A stretch of DNA of 63,311 nt from an uncultured Bacteroidales bacterium (GCA_902792555.1 CADAZW010000001.1:1-63311), one strand, 5' to 3'. Numbered from the stretch's first letter, positions 44,135 to 55,319 are shown. Numbers and translations are program-made. The notes: generated by a model not told the origin, from the sequence alone.

Positions 44135-44532
44135 TGGACCAGGGGAGAGTCGAACTCCCGTCCAAACAAGGAAGCCATGCGCTTTCTACATGCTTAGTCA
44201 GGCTTTGATTGTCTGCCCTGTAGCCGGAGCCCGACGGCCAACTGCAGGACATATCCTCTGAAGAATTTCGCCCGAGGCGCGAGGCCGCCTCAAGCTATCC
44301 CCGATTTGCTGCGCCGCCGGTTCAGTACGCTTCGGAGAAAGAGCGACTGGGCGACGTCTCGTTCCGCACCCTTGGCGCAGAATAAAGTAGTCCTACTATG
44401 CTTCAGACTAAGCTGCGAGAGCGTAATTGTTTTCGCCAGATAAATTTCTGATAGTTGCGTTTAAAGTGACCGCTATCAACGCACTGCATGCTTACACACC
44501 TCTTAGCCTCGCTGTCAAATCCAGTCTGGCCC
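44135..44532 (-). ncRNA. ssrA: transfer-messenger RNA (tmRNA)
   Basis: About 398 nt. The 5' GGGCCAG (44532-44526) pairs with the 3' CTGGTCC (44142-44136); the discriminator A is at 44135 and CCA is not encoded. The 3' part has the tRNA-like GGGAGTTCGACTCTCCC T arm. The tag reading frame (44437-44408) encodes GENNYALAA and a TAG stop, the usual Bacteroidetes degradation tag. Role: rescues stalled ribosomes together with SmpB. Probably processed from a transcript that also carries the two tRNAs upstream. Confidence 0.95.
44408..44437 (-). other. tmRNA tag-peptide reading frame
   Basis: Codons GGC GAA AAC AAT TAC GCT, then CTC GCA GCT and stop TAG, encoding GENNYALAA. The AA ending is the proteolysis signal. 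Confidence 0.93.
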
Positions 44533-44642
44533 GAATGTCGCGGGCGTATAGGGAGAAAAGAAACAGAGAAAAGATAATTGACAATTGCTTGCCCTGCTCC
44601 TATTATCTCTTCTCCGTAAATCTTTACCGCCGCGCGGTGGTG

Positions 44643-44714
44643 TAGCGCCTACGGGACTCGAACCCGTGTACCCGGCGTGAGAGGCCGGTATCCTAACCAC
44701 TAGATGAAAGCGCC
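44643..44714 (-). tRNA. tRNA-Glu (CTC anticodon)
   Basis: 72 nt; acceptor GGCGCTT with AGGCGCT, D arm TCTAGTGGTTAGGATA, anticodon stem CCGGC/GCCGG with loop CTCTCAC and anticodon CTC, T arm CGGGTTCGAGTCCCG. CCA not encoded. A CTC-anticodon glutamate tRNA reads GAG codons, which are frequent in this GC-rich segment. Confidence 0.92.
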
Positions 44715-44779
44715 AGTTATTTTTCCTGATGGCAGGTCACGCCTGACCTGTCGCTTGTATTGGTGTTACTTCGCCTTAG

Positions 44780-44866
44780 CGGAAGCTAGGAGATTCGAAC
44801 TCCTGGTACGGTTACCCGCACGGCAGTTTAGCAAACTGCTGGTTTAAGCCACTCACCCAAACTTCC
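44780..44866 (-). tRNA. tRNA-Ser (GCT anticodon)
   Basis: 87 nt, class II with a long variable arm. Acceptor GGAAGTT/AGCTTCC, anticodon stem GCAGT/ACTGC around TTGCTAA, anticodon GCT (AGC/AGU codons). CCA not encoded. First gene of the tRNA-Ser, tRNA-Glu, tmRNA unit. Confidence 0.92.
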
Positions 44867-44892
44867 AGTCCGCATCTCACTGAATGCGGGTG

Positions 44893-44923
44893 CAAAGGTA
44901 ACACCTTTTTCCGAACCGCCAAA
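44893..44923 (-). promoter_or_regulatory. promoter of the tRNA-Ser/tRNA-Glu/tmRNA unit
   Basis: Best promoter in the window: minus-strand TTTG (44923-44920), a spacer of exactly 19 nt, then TACCTTTG (44900-44893), the full Bacteroidetes -33/-7 pair, 26 nt before the tRNA-Ser 5' end. Confidence 0.85.
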
Positions 44924-45016
44924 AGAATTCGCAAAAAAATTTGCTGCCAAAGCGATAAAAAGAAATATGACGGGAAGTTAACGGGACGGGAGTGATTTTA
45001 TTTGATTGCCCAATGG

Positions 45017-45967
45017 CTAACGCCGGAGCTGCCATGAGTTGTAGAGGTTGTGCCATATAGAGTAGAAGCCTCCGGCAAGTGCCGTAAGGGGATCGAGGAA
45101 TGTATAGCCGAGCCAGATGGCGAAAACGGTGTTTTTCTGGCCGCAACTCTGAGTGGCACTGACGGCGTCATTATATTTCCTGCCAAGCATATGTCCAAAG
45201 GCAAACTGGACAACACACGCAACGGCAGAAGCTACAGCAATGCCGATGAGCACGGACATAGAGGCCCTGCTGTGAACCAAGGCCTTCACGCTGACAGCTA
45301 TAGCCAGGGCCAGAGAAACTGCCCAGATATAGAAAGCCAGCCCCGACACGGAGGCGACGGCCCTCACAAAGCGAGGCACAAGACACCGGAGCAACAAGAC
45401 TAACAGCAATGGCCCTATCAGCAAAGGAAAGACCTTTATAACAATAAGGAGAAACGACTGGAGGAAGGTGGCCGAACCCTCGGGATATAGCAGGGGAACT
45501 GCCGCAGGCACTACCATGGCCACGACAAGGTTTATCAATATGGTATAGGTGGTAAGTGTGCCGGCATTGCCGCCAAGCTTGGCAGTAACTACAGCCGCAG
45601 CTGTAGCCGTAGGGCAGATGAAACATAGCATGGCACTCTCAACAGGAAGGAACGCCATTTGGTTAGCCTGCCCACCCGCAGGCTCCCGCATAATCAACAA
45701 TGCGACCAGCATCAGGCCGAAAAGCAACACCTGCATAAGAAGCGCATAGACGTGCCACCGGGCAAAGTGAATCTCGCGGGGCTTGACCTTGCAGAATGTG
45801 ATGAAAAGCATCAGGAATATCAGCAAGGGTTGCACTATGCTCACCATACGCATCACCGCGGCATGGGTGTGGTCAAGAGCGGGGATAGCGACATAGATGA
45901 AATAGCCGGCAATGCCCGCGATGATAGCGAGCGGGAGGGTCCACTGCCTTAAGAACTTAGAAAGCAT
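45017..45967 (-). CDS. BASS-family transporter (bile acid:Na+ symporter superfamily)
   Basis: 316 residues, about nine or ten transmembrane segments. Diagnostic pieces are ICPTATAAAVVTAKLGGN and the crossover-helix motif GQKNTVFAIWLGYTFLDP. Family role: sodium-coupled uptake of organic anions; characterised bacterial members move bile acids, pantothenate or other carboxylates. It begins 37 bp after thiC on the same strand, so thiamine-related substrates are possible but unproven. Confidence 0.83.
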   Translation of the reverse strand: MLSKFLRQWTLPLAIIAGIAGYFIYVAIPALDHTHAAVMRMVSIVQPLLIFLMLFITFCKVKPREIHFARWHVYALLMQVLLFGLMLVALLIMREPAGGQANQMAFLPVESAMLCFICPTATAAAVVTAKLGGNAGTLTTYTILINLVVAMVVPAAVPLLYPEGSATFLQSFLLIVIKVFPLLIGPLLLVLLLRCLVPRFVRAVASVSGLAFYIWAVSLALAIAVSVKALVHSRASMSVLIGIAVASAVACVVQFAFGHMLGRKYNDAVSATQSCGQKNTVFAIWLGYTFLDPLTALAGGFYSIWHNLYNSWQLRR

Positions 45968-46004
45968 AGTGAATTGGCTACTTCACAATTAAACTATTCC
46001 GCCG

Positions 46005-47750
<1,746 letters not shown>

Positions 47751-47776
47751 TTACTCTCACTTTCTGATTTCCATTG

Positions 47777-47784
47777 CAAAGGTA
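47777..47784 (-). promoter_or_regulatory. -7 promoter box of thiC
   Basis: Minus-strand TACCTTTG, 50 nt before the ATG at 47726. Confidence 0.7.
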
Positions 47785-48118
47785 AGCATTATTTAAGTAA
47801 CTTATTTCCCTCCATGGTATTTTTCTTACATTTTCGTCATCGTCTTAATGAAAAAAGTGCTTCCATCAACCCGCACTGTTGGGTTGCAACTGGCAACAAA
47901 TACCCTGGCTCATACCGCAATATACTGCAGCAACACGTATGCCGCTAGACGCCACTTTCGTCAAGGAGAGTTGCCGTTTCTGAAGATTTAGGGCACTGAG
48001 CGTATTTTTTTTAATCCTTTTTTATAGGCAAATATTTGAAAAAGTGGTAAATTCGCGGGCATAAGGTGTCTTGGCTCCCTGCCATGCACCTGCTATTCAA
48101 TAGTAAACCTTTATTATT
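47785..48118. other. divergent intergenic region thiC/nqrA
   Basis: No ORF, repeat or structured RNA is evident; only a candidate nqrA promoter at 48048-48055. Confidence 0.5.
48048..48055 (+). promoter_or_regulatory. candidate -7 box of the nqr operon
   Basis: TAAATTCG, one base off TAnnTTTG, 63 nt before the nqrA ATG. No -33 at the right distance, so tentative. Confidence 0.45.
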
Positions 48119-49459
48119 ATGATAAGACGCATTAAGCTCAAGAAGGGTCTTGACCTACGCCTTCAGGGGCAGGCCTCGCTGGCGGCAAGCACGCTACCCG
48201 CAGAGGGCATCTACTCCGTGATGCCAGACGACTTCAATGGATTCAGTCCCCGCCCCGTTGTGAAGGAGGGAGATAGCGTAAAGGCCGGCGAGCCCCTGTT
48301 TGTCAGCAAAGATTGTCCTGAGCTGAAGGTAGTTTCGCCTGTCAGCGGCAAGGTCGAGGGCGTGGTTCGCGGTGAGCGCCGCAAGCTGCTGTCTATCAAC
48401 GTGGAAGCCGATGGGCAGCAAGAGCACAAAACCTTCAGCACCACGGCCACCACTGCCGACCAGATAAAGGCACTGCTGCTGGAGGCAGGCCTGTTTGCCT
48501 TCATCAGACAGAGGCCTTTTGATATCGTGGCCAACCCTCAGGATACTCCCAAGGGTATATTTGTAACCGCGTTCAGCAAAATGCCGTTGGCACAAGACTT
48601 CTCTTTTGCCCTTAAGGGCGAAGAAGAACATCTGCAAGCCGGAATCAAGGCACTGGCAGCCATTGCCAAGGTAAGCGTGGGCATAGCCCCCGAGCAGGAA
48701 GAGTTGCTGTCTCCACTGCTGGCCGATGCAGACGTCTATGTAATAAGCGGCCCCAATCCCGCCGGCAATGTGGGAGTACATATCAATCATATCGATCCCG
48801 TCAACAAGGGCGAAGTTGTCTGGACTCTCAGTGCAGAGGAAGTCGTTTTCATTGGCAGGCTGATGAAGCATGGCAAAGTTGACCTCACTCGCACCATAGC
48901 CGTGGCTGGCGCAGAGGTGAAGCAACCCGCATACGTCAAGACGCTCATCGGTGCGCCCATATCCGCACTGCTAAAGGACAACCTGCACCGCGAGGAACAC
49001 ATACGCATAATCAACGGCAATCCTCTGGTGGGCACCAAGACCTCGATGGACGGCCACCTCTCAGCCCGCGCCACCGAGCTCACAGTGATACCAGAGGGTG
49101 ACGACCGCGACGAAATACTCGGTTGGATTATGCCGCGCCTCAGCGACTTCTCCACCAACCGCAGCTATTTCTCCTGGCTGCAAGGACGCAAGAAGGAATA
49201 CAACCTCGATGCACGTATCAAGGGCGGCGAGCGTCACATGATTATGAGCGGTGAATACGACCGCTATCTGCCCATGGACATCTATGCCGGCTATCTCATC
49301 AAGGCCATCCTCACCGCCGACCTCGACCGCATGGAGGCGCTGGGCATCTACGAAGTGGCCCCCGAAGACTTTGCCGTAGCCGAATTTGCCGACTCCTCCA
49401 AACTGGAGCTGCAGCGCATCGTGCGCCAAGGTCTCGACCTGCTACGCAAAGAAGGATAA
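48119..49459 (+). CDS. nqrA: Na+-translocating NADH:quinone reductase subunit A
   Basis: 446 residues. The N-terminal Rnf/NqrA barrel-sandwich region starts IRRIKLKKGLDLRLQG; PVVKEGDSVKAGEPLF and VSPVSGKVEGVVRGERR follow. NqrA is the peripheral cytoplasmic subunit involved in quinone binding. First gene of a complete nqrABCDEF operon, which pumps sodium while oxidising NADH. Confidence 0.95.
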   Translation: MIRRIKLKKGLDLRLQGQASLAASTLPAEGIYSVMPDDFNGFSPRPVVKEGDSVKAGEPLFVSKDCPELKVVSPVSGKVEGVVRGERRKLLSINVEADGQQEHKTFSTTATTADQIKALLLEAGLFAFIRQRPFDIVANPQDTPKGIFVTAFSKMPLAQDFSFALKGEEEHLQAGIKALAAIAKVSVGIAPEQEELLSPLLADADVYVISGPNPAGNVGVHINHIDPVNKGEVVWTLSAEEVVFIGRLMKHGKVDLTRTIAVAGAEVKQPAYVKTLIGAPISALLKDNLHREEHIRIINGNPLVGTKTSMDGHLSARATELTVIPEGDDRDEILGWIMPRLSDFSTNRSYFSWLQGRKKEYNLDARIKGGERHMIMSGEYDRYLPMDIYAGYLIKAILTADLDRMEALGIYEVAPEDFAVAEFADSSKLELQRIVRQGLDLLRKEG

Positions 49460-49467
49460 GAAAATAA

Positions 49468-49502
49468 TTCCTATAGTACCTATAGTAACTATAGTACCTA
49501 TA
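49468..49502. repeat. 9-bp repeat between nqrA and nqrB
   Basis: CCTATAGTA/CTATAGTAC units, about four, ending 18 bp before the nqrB ATG; same family as before aroB and dnaB. Confidence 0.75.
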
Positions 49503-49519
49503 AAATAAAACAGAAGACA

Positions 49520-50677
49520 ATGAATTTCATAAAGAAGACTTTTGATAAGGCACGGCCCGCATTCAGCGAGGGCGGCAGGCTGAAGAGCCTGCGCTCAGTG
49601 TTTGAGGGATTTGAATCGTTTCTGCTTGTGTCAAACGCCACCAGCCGCAGCGGAGCCAGCATACACGACGCCATCGACTCCAAGCGCATAATGTCGATGG
49701 TGGTGATTGCACTGATGCCCGCCATGCTCTTCGGCATGTATAACATCGGCTACCAGCACTACATGGCCGCAGGCCTGCAAGGAGGGCTGATGGAAATGTT
49801 TGCCTATGGTCTGCTGGCCCTGCTGCCCAAGATTGTGGTAAGCTATGTGGTGGGCCTTGGCATTGAGTTTGTGGTAGCGCAGTATAAGCACGAGGAGATT
49901 CAGGAGGGATACTTGGTCACCGGTCTTATCGTGCCGCTGATTCTGCCCATCAACTGCCCCCTGTGGATGATGGCTGTAGCCATCGCCTTTGCCGTAATCT
50001 TCGCCAAGGAGATATTCGGCGGCACGGGCATGAACATATTTAATGTGGCGCTCGTAGCAAGGGCTTTTCTGTTTTTCTCCTACAGCAGCAAGATGACCGG
50101 CGACGATGTATGGGTGGCCAAGGAGTCTATCATGGGACTTGGCAAAGATCTGCCCGACACCTTTACCTGCGCCACGCCGCTGGCCGAGGTAGGCAGCGGC
50201 GATGTGACGACCAGCCTTAACGACATGATTGTAGGCCTCATCCCCGGCTCAGTGGGCGAGACCAGCGTAGTGGCCATTGCCCTGGGCGCTGTGCTGCTGC
50301 TGTGGACCGGCATCGCCAGCTGGAAGACCATGCTCAGCGTATTTGTGGGCGGCGGCATTACGGCAGCCCTATTCCATGCCGCTGGCACTTCTCCCCTAGA
50401 GTGGTATGAGCACCTGGCGCTAGGCGGATTCTGCTTTGGCGCAGTGTTTATGGCCACTGACCCCGTAACCTCGGCTCGCACCGAGGGAGGCAAATATATC
50501 TACGGACTGCTCATAGGTGTGATTGCCGTGCTAGTGCGCGTGCTCAATCCCGGCTATCCCGAGGGTATGATGCTCGCCATCCTATTTATGAACCTCTTCG
50601 CCCCGCTCATCGACTACTGCTTCGTGCAACGCAACATCAGCCACCGCATGAAGAGGGCAAAGGCCAATAACCGTTAG
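49520..50677 (+). CDS. nqrB: Na+-NQR subunit B
   Basis: 385 residues, about ten transmembrane helices. NATSRSGASIHDAIDSKRIM near the N-terminus and the RnfD/NqrB core are recognisable. The covalent FMN threonine is Thr219 within DTFTCATPL; the ApbE-type motif normally has Gly where Cys217 stands (consensus S/T-G-A-T), a small oddity. Carries one of the two covalently bound FMNs of the pump. Separated from nqrC by a 164-bp gap with element B. Confidence 0.94.
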   Translation: MNFIKKTFDKARPAFSEGGRLKSLRSVFEGFESFLLVSNATSRSGASIHDAIDSKRIMSMVVIALMPAMLFGMYNIGYQHYMAAGLQGGLMEMFAYGLLALLPKIVVSYVVGLGIEFVVAQYKHEEIQEGYLVTGLIVPLILPINCPLWMMAVAIAFAVIFAKEIFGGTGMNIFNVALVARAFLFFSYSSKMTGDDVWVAKESIMGLGKDLPDTFTCATPLAEVGSGDVTTSLNDMIVGLIPGSVGETSVVAIALGAVLLLWTGIASWKTMLSVFVGGGITAALFHAAGTSPLEWYEHLALGGFCFGAVFMATDPVTSARTEGGKYIYGLLIGVIAVLVRVLNPGYPEGMMLAILFMNLFAPLIDYCFVQRNISHRMKRAKANNR

Positions 50678-50714
50678 TTATTTGAAATTTAAAATTTGAA
50701 ATTTGAGATTTGAA

Positions 50715-50795
50715 TGCCGTAGAAATCGCGAAGACTCTGTCAGTGGTCGCGCCCGGCGCGGACTGACAAAAGAGAGTCTGAAAGTGAAGCGGCAA
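50715..50795 (+). repeat. dispersed hairpin element B, copy 3, inside the nqr operon
   Basis: Stem TGTCAGT/ACTGACA with an inner CGCGCC/GGCGCG stem, in the 164-bp gap between nqrB and nqrC. The AT-rich stretch just before it (50679-50712, TTTGAAATTTGAGATTTGAA-like) matches one end of element A. Confidence 0.8.
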
Positions 50796-50841
50796 ATACA
50801 ACCAAATCCGGACGCAGATAACTAAATAACAACATAGAATC

Positions 50842-51483
50842 ATGAGTAAGAAACTAAATACCAATTCCAACCTGTATATCGTCATCTACGCTACCGTGAT
50901 GGTGGTGATTGTGGCTTTTCTGCTTGCCTTCGTGAGCAAAGCACTACAGAAGAAGAGCGATGCCAATGTGGCTATCGACAAGAAGTCGCAGATACTGGCC
51001 GCCCTCTGCATACGCTCGCTTGACAAGGACATGGTTGAAGCCAAGTATGCCGAAGTGGTAAAAGAAGAGAAAGACCTGGACGGCGACCATCCCCTGTATG
51101 TCTGCGAGGTGGATGGTCAGACGAAATATGTAGTACCGGTAAAAGGTATGGGCCTCTGGGGCGGCCTTTGGGGCTACATCGGCATCAATGATGACGGCAA
51201 TACCGTTTACGGCGCCTACTTCTCCCACGAGAGCGAGACTGCTGGTCTGGGCGCGCTGATAGCCGAGCTGCCCTTCCAGGAGCAATTCAAGGACAAAAAG
51301 ATTTTTGACTCCGACGGCAATGTAGCCTTATCGGTGGTCAAGGTTGGCAAGAAAATCGACGGCCTGGACGAAGGGAGCCGATGTGATGCCCTAACGGGTG
51401 CCACCCTCACCTCCGACGGCGTGGACCAGATGCTTAAATCCTGCCTCGGCAAATACAAGGAAATCCTCAACAACAACCAATAA
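50842..51483 (+). CDS. nqrC: Na+-NQR subunit C
   Basis: 213 residues: one N-terminal transmembrane helix (about 12-32) and a periplasmic FMN-binding domain. The covalent FMN site is DALTGATLTS with Thr188, matching the ApbE flavin-transferase motif. An FMN-domain segment KGMGLWGGLWGYIG is clear. Passes electrons within the pump. Confidence 0.95.
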   Translation: MSKKLNTNSNLYIVIYATVMVVIVAFLLAFVSKALQKKSDANVAIDKKSQILAALCIRSLDKDMVEAKYAEVVKEEKDLDGDHPLYVCEVDGQTKYVVPVKGMGLWGGLWGYIGINDDGNTVYGAYFSHESETAGLGALIAELPFQEQFKDKKIFDSDGNVALSVVKVGKKIDGLDEGSRCDALTGATLTSDGVDQMLKSCLGKYKEILNNNQ

Positions 51484-51496
51484 CCGTTAAACAATA

Positions 51497-52126
51497 ATGG
51501 CTTTTCTATCAAAACAAAATAAGGAGGCTCTGGTTGAGCCCCTCAACAGAAATAACCCCATAGTGGCGCAGGTGCTCGGCATATGCTCTGCACTGGCTGT
51601 TACGGCACAGCTCAAGCCAGCCATTGTGATGGGTTTGTCAGTAACTGTCATCACGGCTATGGCCAATGTGGTCATCTCGCTGCTACGCAACACCATTCCC
51701 AACCGCATACGCATTATCGTGCAACTGGTGGTAGTGGCTGCGTTGGTGACAATTGTGAGCATGGTTCTAAAAGCTTTCCTCTATGATGTAAGCGTACAGC
51801 TCTCTGTCTATGTGGGGCTTATAATCACCAACTGCATCCTGATGGGTCGCCTTGAAGCCTTCGCCATGCAGCAGAAAGTGCTACCCTCACTGCTCGACGG
51901 CATTGGCAACGGCCTCGGCTACGCCTGGATTCTGGTTGTGGTGGCATTCTTCCGCGAGTTGCTGGGTAACGGCACACTGCTAGGCTACACCGTAATACCG
52001 CAGGGTGCCTATGACCTCGGCTATATGAACAATGGTATGATGACCATGCCTGCCATGGCCCTCATCATAGTAGGTTGCGTCATATGGGCCAACTGTGCAT
52101 TCAACAACAGAAAGAATAAACCCTGA
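51497..52126 (+). CDS. nqrD: Na+-NQR subunit D
   Basis: 209 residues, six transmembrane helices. LGICSALAVTAQLKPAIVMG holds the conserved membrane cysteine, and ITNCILMGRLEAFAM the second one; NqrD and NqrE together hold a membrane iron-sulfur site. Starts 13 bp after nqrC. Confidence 0.95.
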   Translation: MAFLSKQNKEALVEPLNRNNPIVAQVLGICSALAVTAQLKPAIVMGLSVTVITAMANVVISLLRNTIPNRIRIIVQLVVVAALVTIVSMVLKAFLYDVSVQLSVYVGLIITNCILMGRLEAFAMQQKVLPSLLDGIGNGLGYAWILVVVAFFRELLGNGTLLGYTVIPQGAYDLGYMNNGMMTMPAMALIIVGCVIWANCAFNNRKNKP

Positions 52127-52175
52127 CAGGAAGTTAATAAAAAGTTAACAGTAGTCACCCTTAAACAGAAAAAAG

Positions 52176-52799
52176 ATGGAACACTTCATAAGTCTATTCG
52201 TCCGCTCCATTTTTGTGGACAACATGATATTTGCATTCTTCCTCGGCATGTGCTCCTACCTGGCCGTGAGCAAGAGTGTCAAGACCGCCTTCGGCCTCGG
52301 CATAGCAGTAACCTTTGTGCTGCTTGTAACAGTGCCCGTTGACTGGCTGCTCCAGACCAAAGTGCTGTCTGAAGACGGTCTGCTGGGCATCGACCTCAGC
52401 TACCTGTCGTTTATTCTCTTTATTGCCGTAATTGCCGGCATCGTTCAGCTGGTGGAGATGCTGGTGGAGCGCTTCAGTCCCTCGCTCTATGCGGCTCTTG
52501 GCATTTTTCTGCCGCTCATAGCAGTCAACTGCGCCATCATGGGTGCCAGCCTATTTATGCAGCAGCGCATCAACCTTGACCCCGCCAACACACAATTTAT
52601 CGGCGGCTTTAGCGACTGCATAGCCTACGCACTTGGCAGCGGCATCGGATGGATGCTAGCCATTGTAAGCCTTGCAGCCATTCGCGAGAAAATGGCTTAC
52701 ACCGATGTGCCCCAAAATCTACGCGGCCTCGGCATCACGTTCATAACCGTGGGCCTGATGGCAATGGCATTTATGTGTTTCAGTGGAATGAAAATCTAA
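52176..52799 (+). CDS. nqrE: Na+-NQR subunit E
   Basis: 207 residues, six transmembrane helices. [19 protein letters not shown] and [13 protein letters not shown] carry the two cysteines equivalent to those in NqrD, in inverted topology. Partner of NqrD in the membrane sodium channel. Confidence 0.95.
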   Translation: MEHFISLFVRSIFVDNMIFAFFLGMCSYLAVSKSVKTAFGLGIAVTFVLLVTVPVDWLLQTKVLSEDGLLGIDLSYLSFILFIAVIAGIVQLVEMLVERFSPSLYAALGIFLPLIAVNCAIMGASLFMQQRINLDPANTQFIGGFSDCIAYALGSGIGWMLAIVSLAAIREKMAYTDVPQNLRGLGITFITVGLMAMAFMCFSGMKI

Positions 52800-52847
52800 A
52801 AGCACCCCTCTTCTATCCTTCAATCCTTAAACTCTTCAATTCAATAA

Positions 52848-54119
52848 ATGGACATACATTTCATTCTCGCCAGCATAGGCGTTTTCTTAGCAATAATCAT
52901 ACTGCTCGTTATCGTGCTGCTCGTGGCAAAGAAATATCTTTCCCCCAGCGGCAATGTCAATATAAGCATCAATGACAAGGACGTCCTTTCCGTTCCACAA
53001 GGCGGCACCCTGCTGTCTACCCTTGCTGAGAGCGGCGTATTTTTGCCCTCGGCATGCGGCGGCAAGGGCAGCTGCGGCCAATGCAAATGCCAAGTAGTGG
53101 AAGGCGGCGGCGCGATACTTGCCTCCGAGAAGGGTCAGTTCACCCGCAAGCAGATCAAGGACCACTGGCGCCTGGGGTGCCAGTGCAAGGTTAAGGGCGA
53201 CCTCCGGATTAAGGTGCCGGAGAGCGTGCTCGGCGTCAAGGAATACGAGTGCACCGTGGTGAGCAACAAGAATGTGGCCACATTTATCAAGGAGTTTATC
53301 GTAGCTCTGCCCGAGGGTGCCCACATGGACTTCGTGCCCGGCTCCTATGCACAGATACGCATTCCCAAGTACGAGATGGACTACGACAAGGATATTGACA
53401 AGGCTTCCATCGGCCCAGAGTACCTGCCATCATGGGAGAAATTCGGTCTCTTTGGCCTAAAGTGCCGCAACACAGAGCCCACCATACGCGCCTACTCCAT
53501 GGCCAACTATCCCGCTGAGGGTGACCGCTTCATGCTGACTGTGCGCATAGCCACACCGCCTATGAAGCCAAAGCCTGAGGTTGGTTTCCAGAATGTGATG
53601 CCTGGCATCGCCTCTAGCTATATCTTCACTCTCAAACCCGGCGACAAGGTGTTGATGAGCGGACCCTACGGTTACTTCCACCCCATCTTCGACTCCAAGA
53701 AGGAAATGATTTGGGTTGGCGGTGGTGCTGGTATGGCTCCGCTCCGTGCCCAGATCATGCACATGACCAAGACCCTTCATACAACCGATCGCGAGATGCA
53801 CTATTTCTATGGTGCCCGCGCTCTCAACGAAGTGTTCTACCTTGACGATTTCCACCAGCTGGAGAAAGAGTTCCCCAACTTCCACTTCCATCTGGCTCTT
53901 GACCGTCCCGATCCCGCTGCTGATGCTGCCGGCGTAGCCTACACCGCGGGATTTGTTCACCAGGTGATGTACAACACCTATCTCGAGGACCATGAGGCCC
54001 CAGAAGACATTGAATACTATATGTGCGGCCCCGGCCCGATGAGTAAGGCTGTGGTAGGCATGCTCACCGACCTCGGCGTAGAGCCTGAGAGCATCATGTA
54101 TGACGACTTCGGCGGATAG
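52848..54119 (+). CDS. nqrF: Na+-NQR subunit F
   Basis: 423 residues. One N-terminal transmembrane helix (about 7-27), then a 2Fe-2S domain with Cys70, Cys76, Cys79 and Cys111 (spacing CX5CX2CX31C), an FAD domain with RAYSMANYP, and an NADH-binding part with VGGGAGMAPLRAQ and MCGPGPMSKAV. NADH entry site of the pump. Its last codons overlap the next gene by 20 nt. Confidence 0.96.
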   Translation: MDIHFILASIGVFLAIIILLVIVLLVAKKYLSPSGNVNISINDKDVLSVPQGGTLLSTLAESGVFLPSACGGKGSCGQCKCQVVEGGGAILASEKGQFTRKQIKDHWRLGCQCKVKGDLRIKVPESVLGVKEYECTVVSNKNVATFIKEFIVALPEGAHMDFVPGSYAQIRIPKYEMDYDKDIDKASIGPEYLPSWEKFGLFGLKCRNTEPTIRAYSMANYPAEGDRFMLTVRIATPPMKPKPEVGFQNVMPGIASSYIFTLKPGDKVLMSGPYGYFHPIFDSKKEMIWVGGGAGMAPLRAQIMHMTKTLHTTDREMHYFYGARALNEVFYLDDFHQLEKEFPNFHFHLALDRPDPAADAAGVAYTAGFVHQVMYNTYLEDHEAPEDIEYYMCGPGPMSKAVVGMLTDLGVEPESIMYDDFGG

Positions 54120-55284
54120 GCTTTGGAATACTGATTACATAAAGGTCTGGGCGGCCAACTTCATGATATTCTTCTCTTTCATGATAGTGATGCCGCTGTT
54201 GCCGCTATACCTTAGCGAGGAGTTTGGTGCCGACAGACACACCATAGGCATTGTGCTGAGTGGCTATACAATCACTGCCCTGCTGGCGCGTCCATTCAGC
54301 GGCTATCTGGTTGATACCCTGCCACGCAAGGTAGTGCTCCTTACCAGCTATTTCCTTTTCTTTTTCCTCTTTGCCGGTTACATCGTAGCCACATCCCTGA
54401 CCCTCTTTGCCATCGTGCGTACCCTCCACGGCGCCCCGATGGGCACTGTCACGGTGGCCAACTCCACTGTGGCCATTGATGTACTGCCTTCCTCGCGCAG
54501 GGCAGAGGGCATAGGCTACTATGGGCTGAGCAACAACCTGGCCACAGCCATCGCCCCCACCGTAGGCCTGCTCATATATCAGCACCTCAACTCCTACAAC
54601 CTCATCTTCACCGTGGCACTCATAGCCTCCGGCATAGGCCTGCTCATCAACAGCACCGTCAAGATGAAGCCGCGCCCCGCCGTTGCCGGCAAGCAGCCGC
54701 TCTCACTCGACCGATTTCTGCTGCTCAAGGGCTGGAGCGAAGGCACCACGTTGGCATGCCTGGCGTTCAGCTATGGCGTGCTCTCCACCTACCTCGCCAT
54801 ATATGGCAAGGAGGAACTGGGTGTCACCGAAGGAACAGGCCTCTTCTTCGCCATCCTCTGCATAGGTCTCATGGCCAGTCGCCTCATTGGCGTACGCACC
54901 TTGCGGCAAGGCCGCATCCTGTGGAACTGCACCATAGGCATGACCATCTCAGTATTCGGCTATCTGCTCTTTGCCGCCGTGCCCACAAGCCTTGGCTACT
55001 ATGGTGCCGCCCTAATAATCGGCCTCGGCAACGGCCATATGTTTCCTGCCATGCAGAATATGTTCATCAACCTCGCCCCCGCTTCCCAGCGCGGCACGGC
55101 TAACTCCACCCTGCTTACCGCATGGGACGTGGGTATTGGCCTCGGTATTCTATTCGGCGGAATGGCTGCACAATGGGGTGGCTACCATGCCGCGTTCTGG
55201 ATGGCATGGGTCGTCAATGCGGCAGGTGTGGCGTTCTTCTATCTATATGCCTCGGGACACTATAGCCGCAACAAACTGGCATAA
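54100..55284 (+). CDS. MFS transporter
   Basis: 394 residues, 12 predicted transmembrane helices. The ATG at 54100 overlaps the end of nqrF by 20 nt, so it is likely translated from the nqr mRNA. The loop between helices 2 and 3 has GYLVDTLPRKVVL, an MFS motif-A-like piece, and RTLHGAPMGTVTVANSTVAIDVLPSSRRAEG follows the pattern of drug/sugar efflux-type members. Substrate unknown; a link to the sodium pump (for example a sodium-driven exporter) is a guess based on overlap only. A hairpin follows at 55301-55319. Confidence 0.85.
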   Translation: MTTSADRLWNTDYIKVWAANFMIFFSFMIVMPLLPLYLSEEFGADRHTIGIVLSGYTITALLARPFSGYLVDTLPRKVVLLTSYFLFFFLFAGYIVATSLTLFAIVRTLHGAPMGTVTVANSTVAIDVLPSSRRAEGIGYYGLSNNLATAIAPTVGLLIYQHLNSYNLIFTVALIASGIGLLINSTVKMKPRPAVAGKQPLSLDRFLLLKGWSEGTTLACLAFSYGVLSTYLAIYGKEELGVTEGTGLFFAILCIGLMASRLIGVRTLRQGRILWNCTIGMTISVFGYLLFAAVPTSLGYYGAALIIGLGNGHMFPAMQNMFINLAPASQRGTANSTLLTAWDVGIGLGILFGGMAAQWGGYHAAFWMAWVVNAAGVAFFYLYASGHYSRNKLA

Positions 55285-55300
55285 CGAGAGTGTTTTTTGC

Positions 55301-55319
55301 ATAAAAGCAAAGCTTTTAT
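55301..55319 (+). terminator. AT-rich hairpin terminator of the nqr-MFS unit
   Basis: ATAAAAGC (55301-55308), AAA loop, GCTTTTAT (55312-55319), followed by a T-rich tract (TCCTTTTTCGTTCTTTTTT). Confidence 0.7.
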
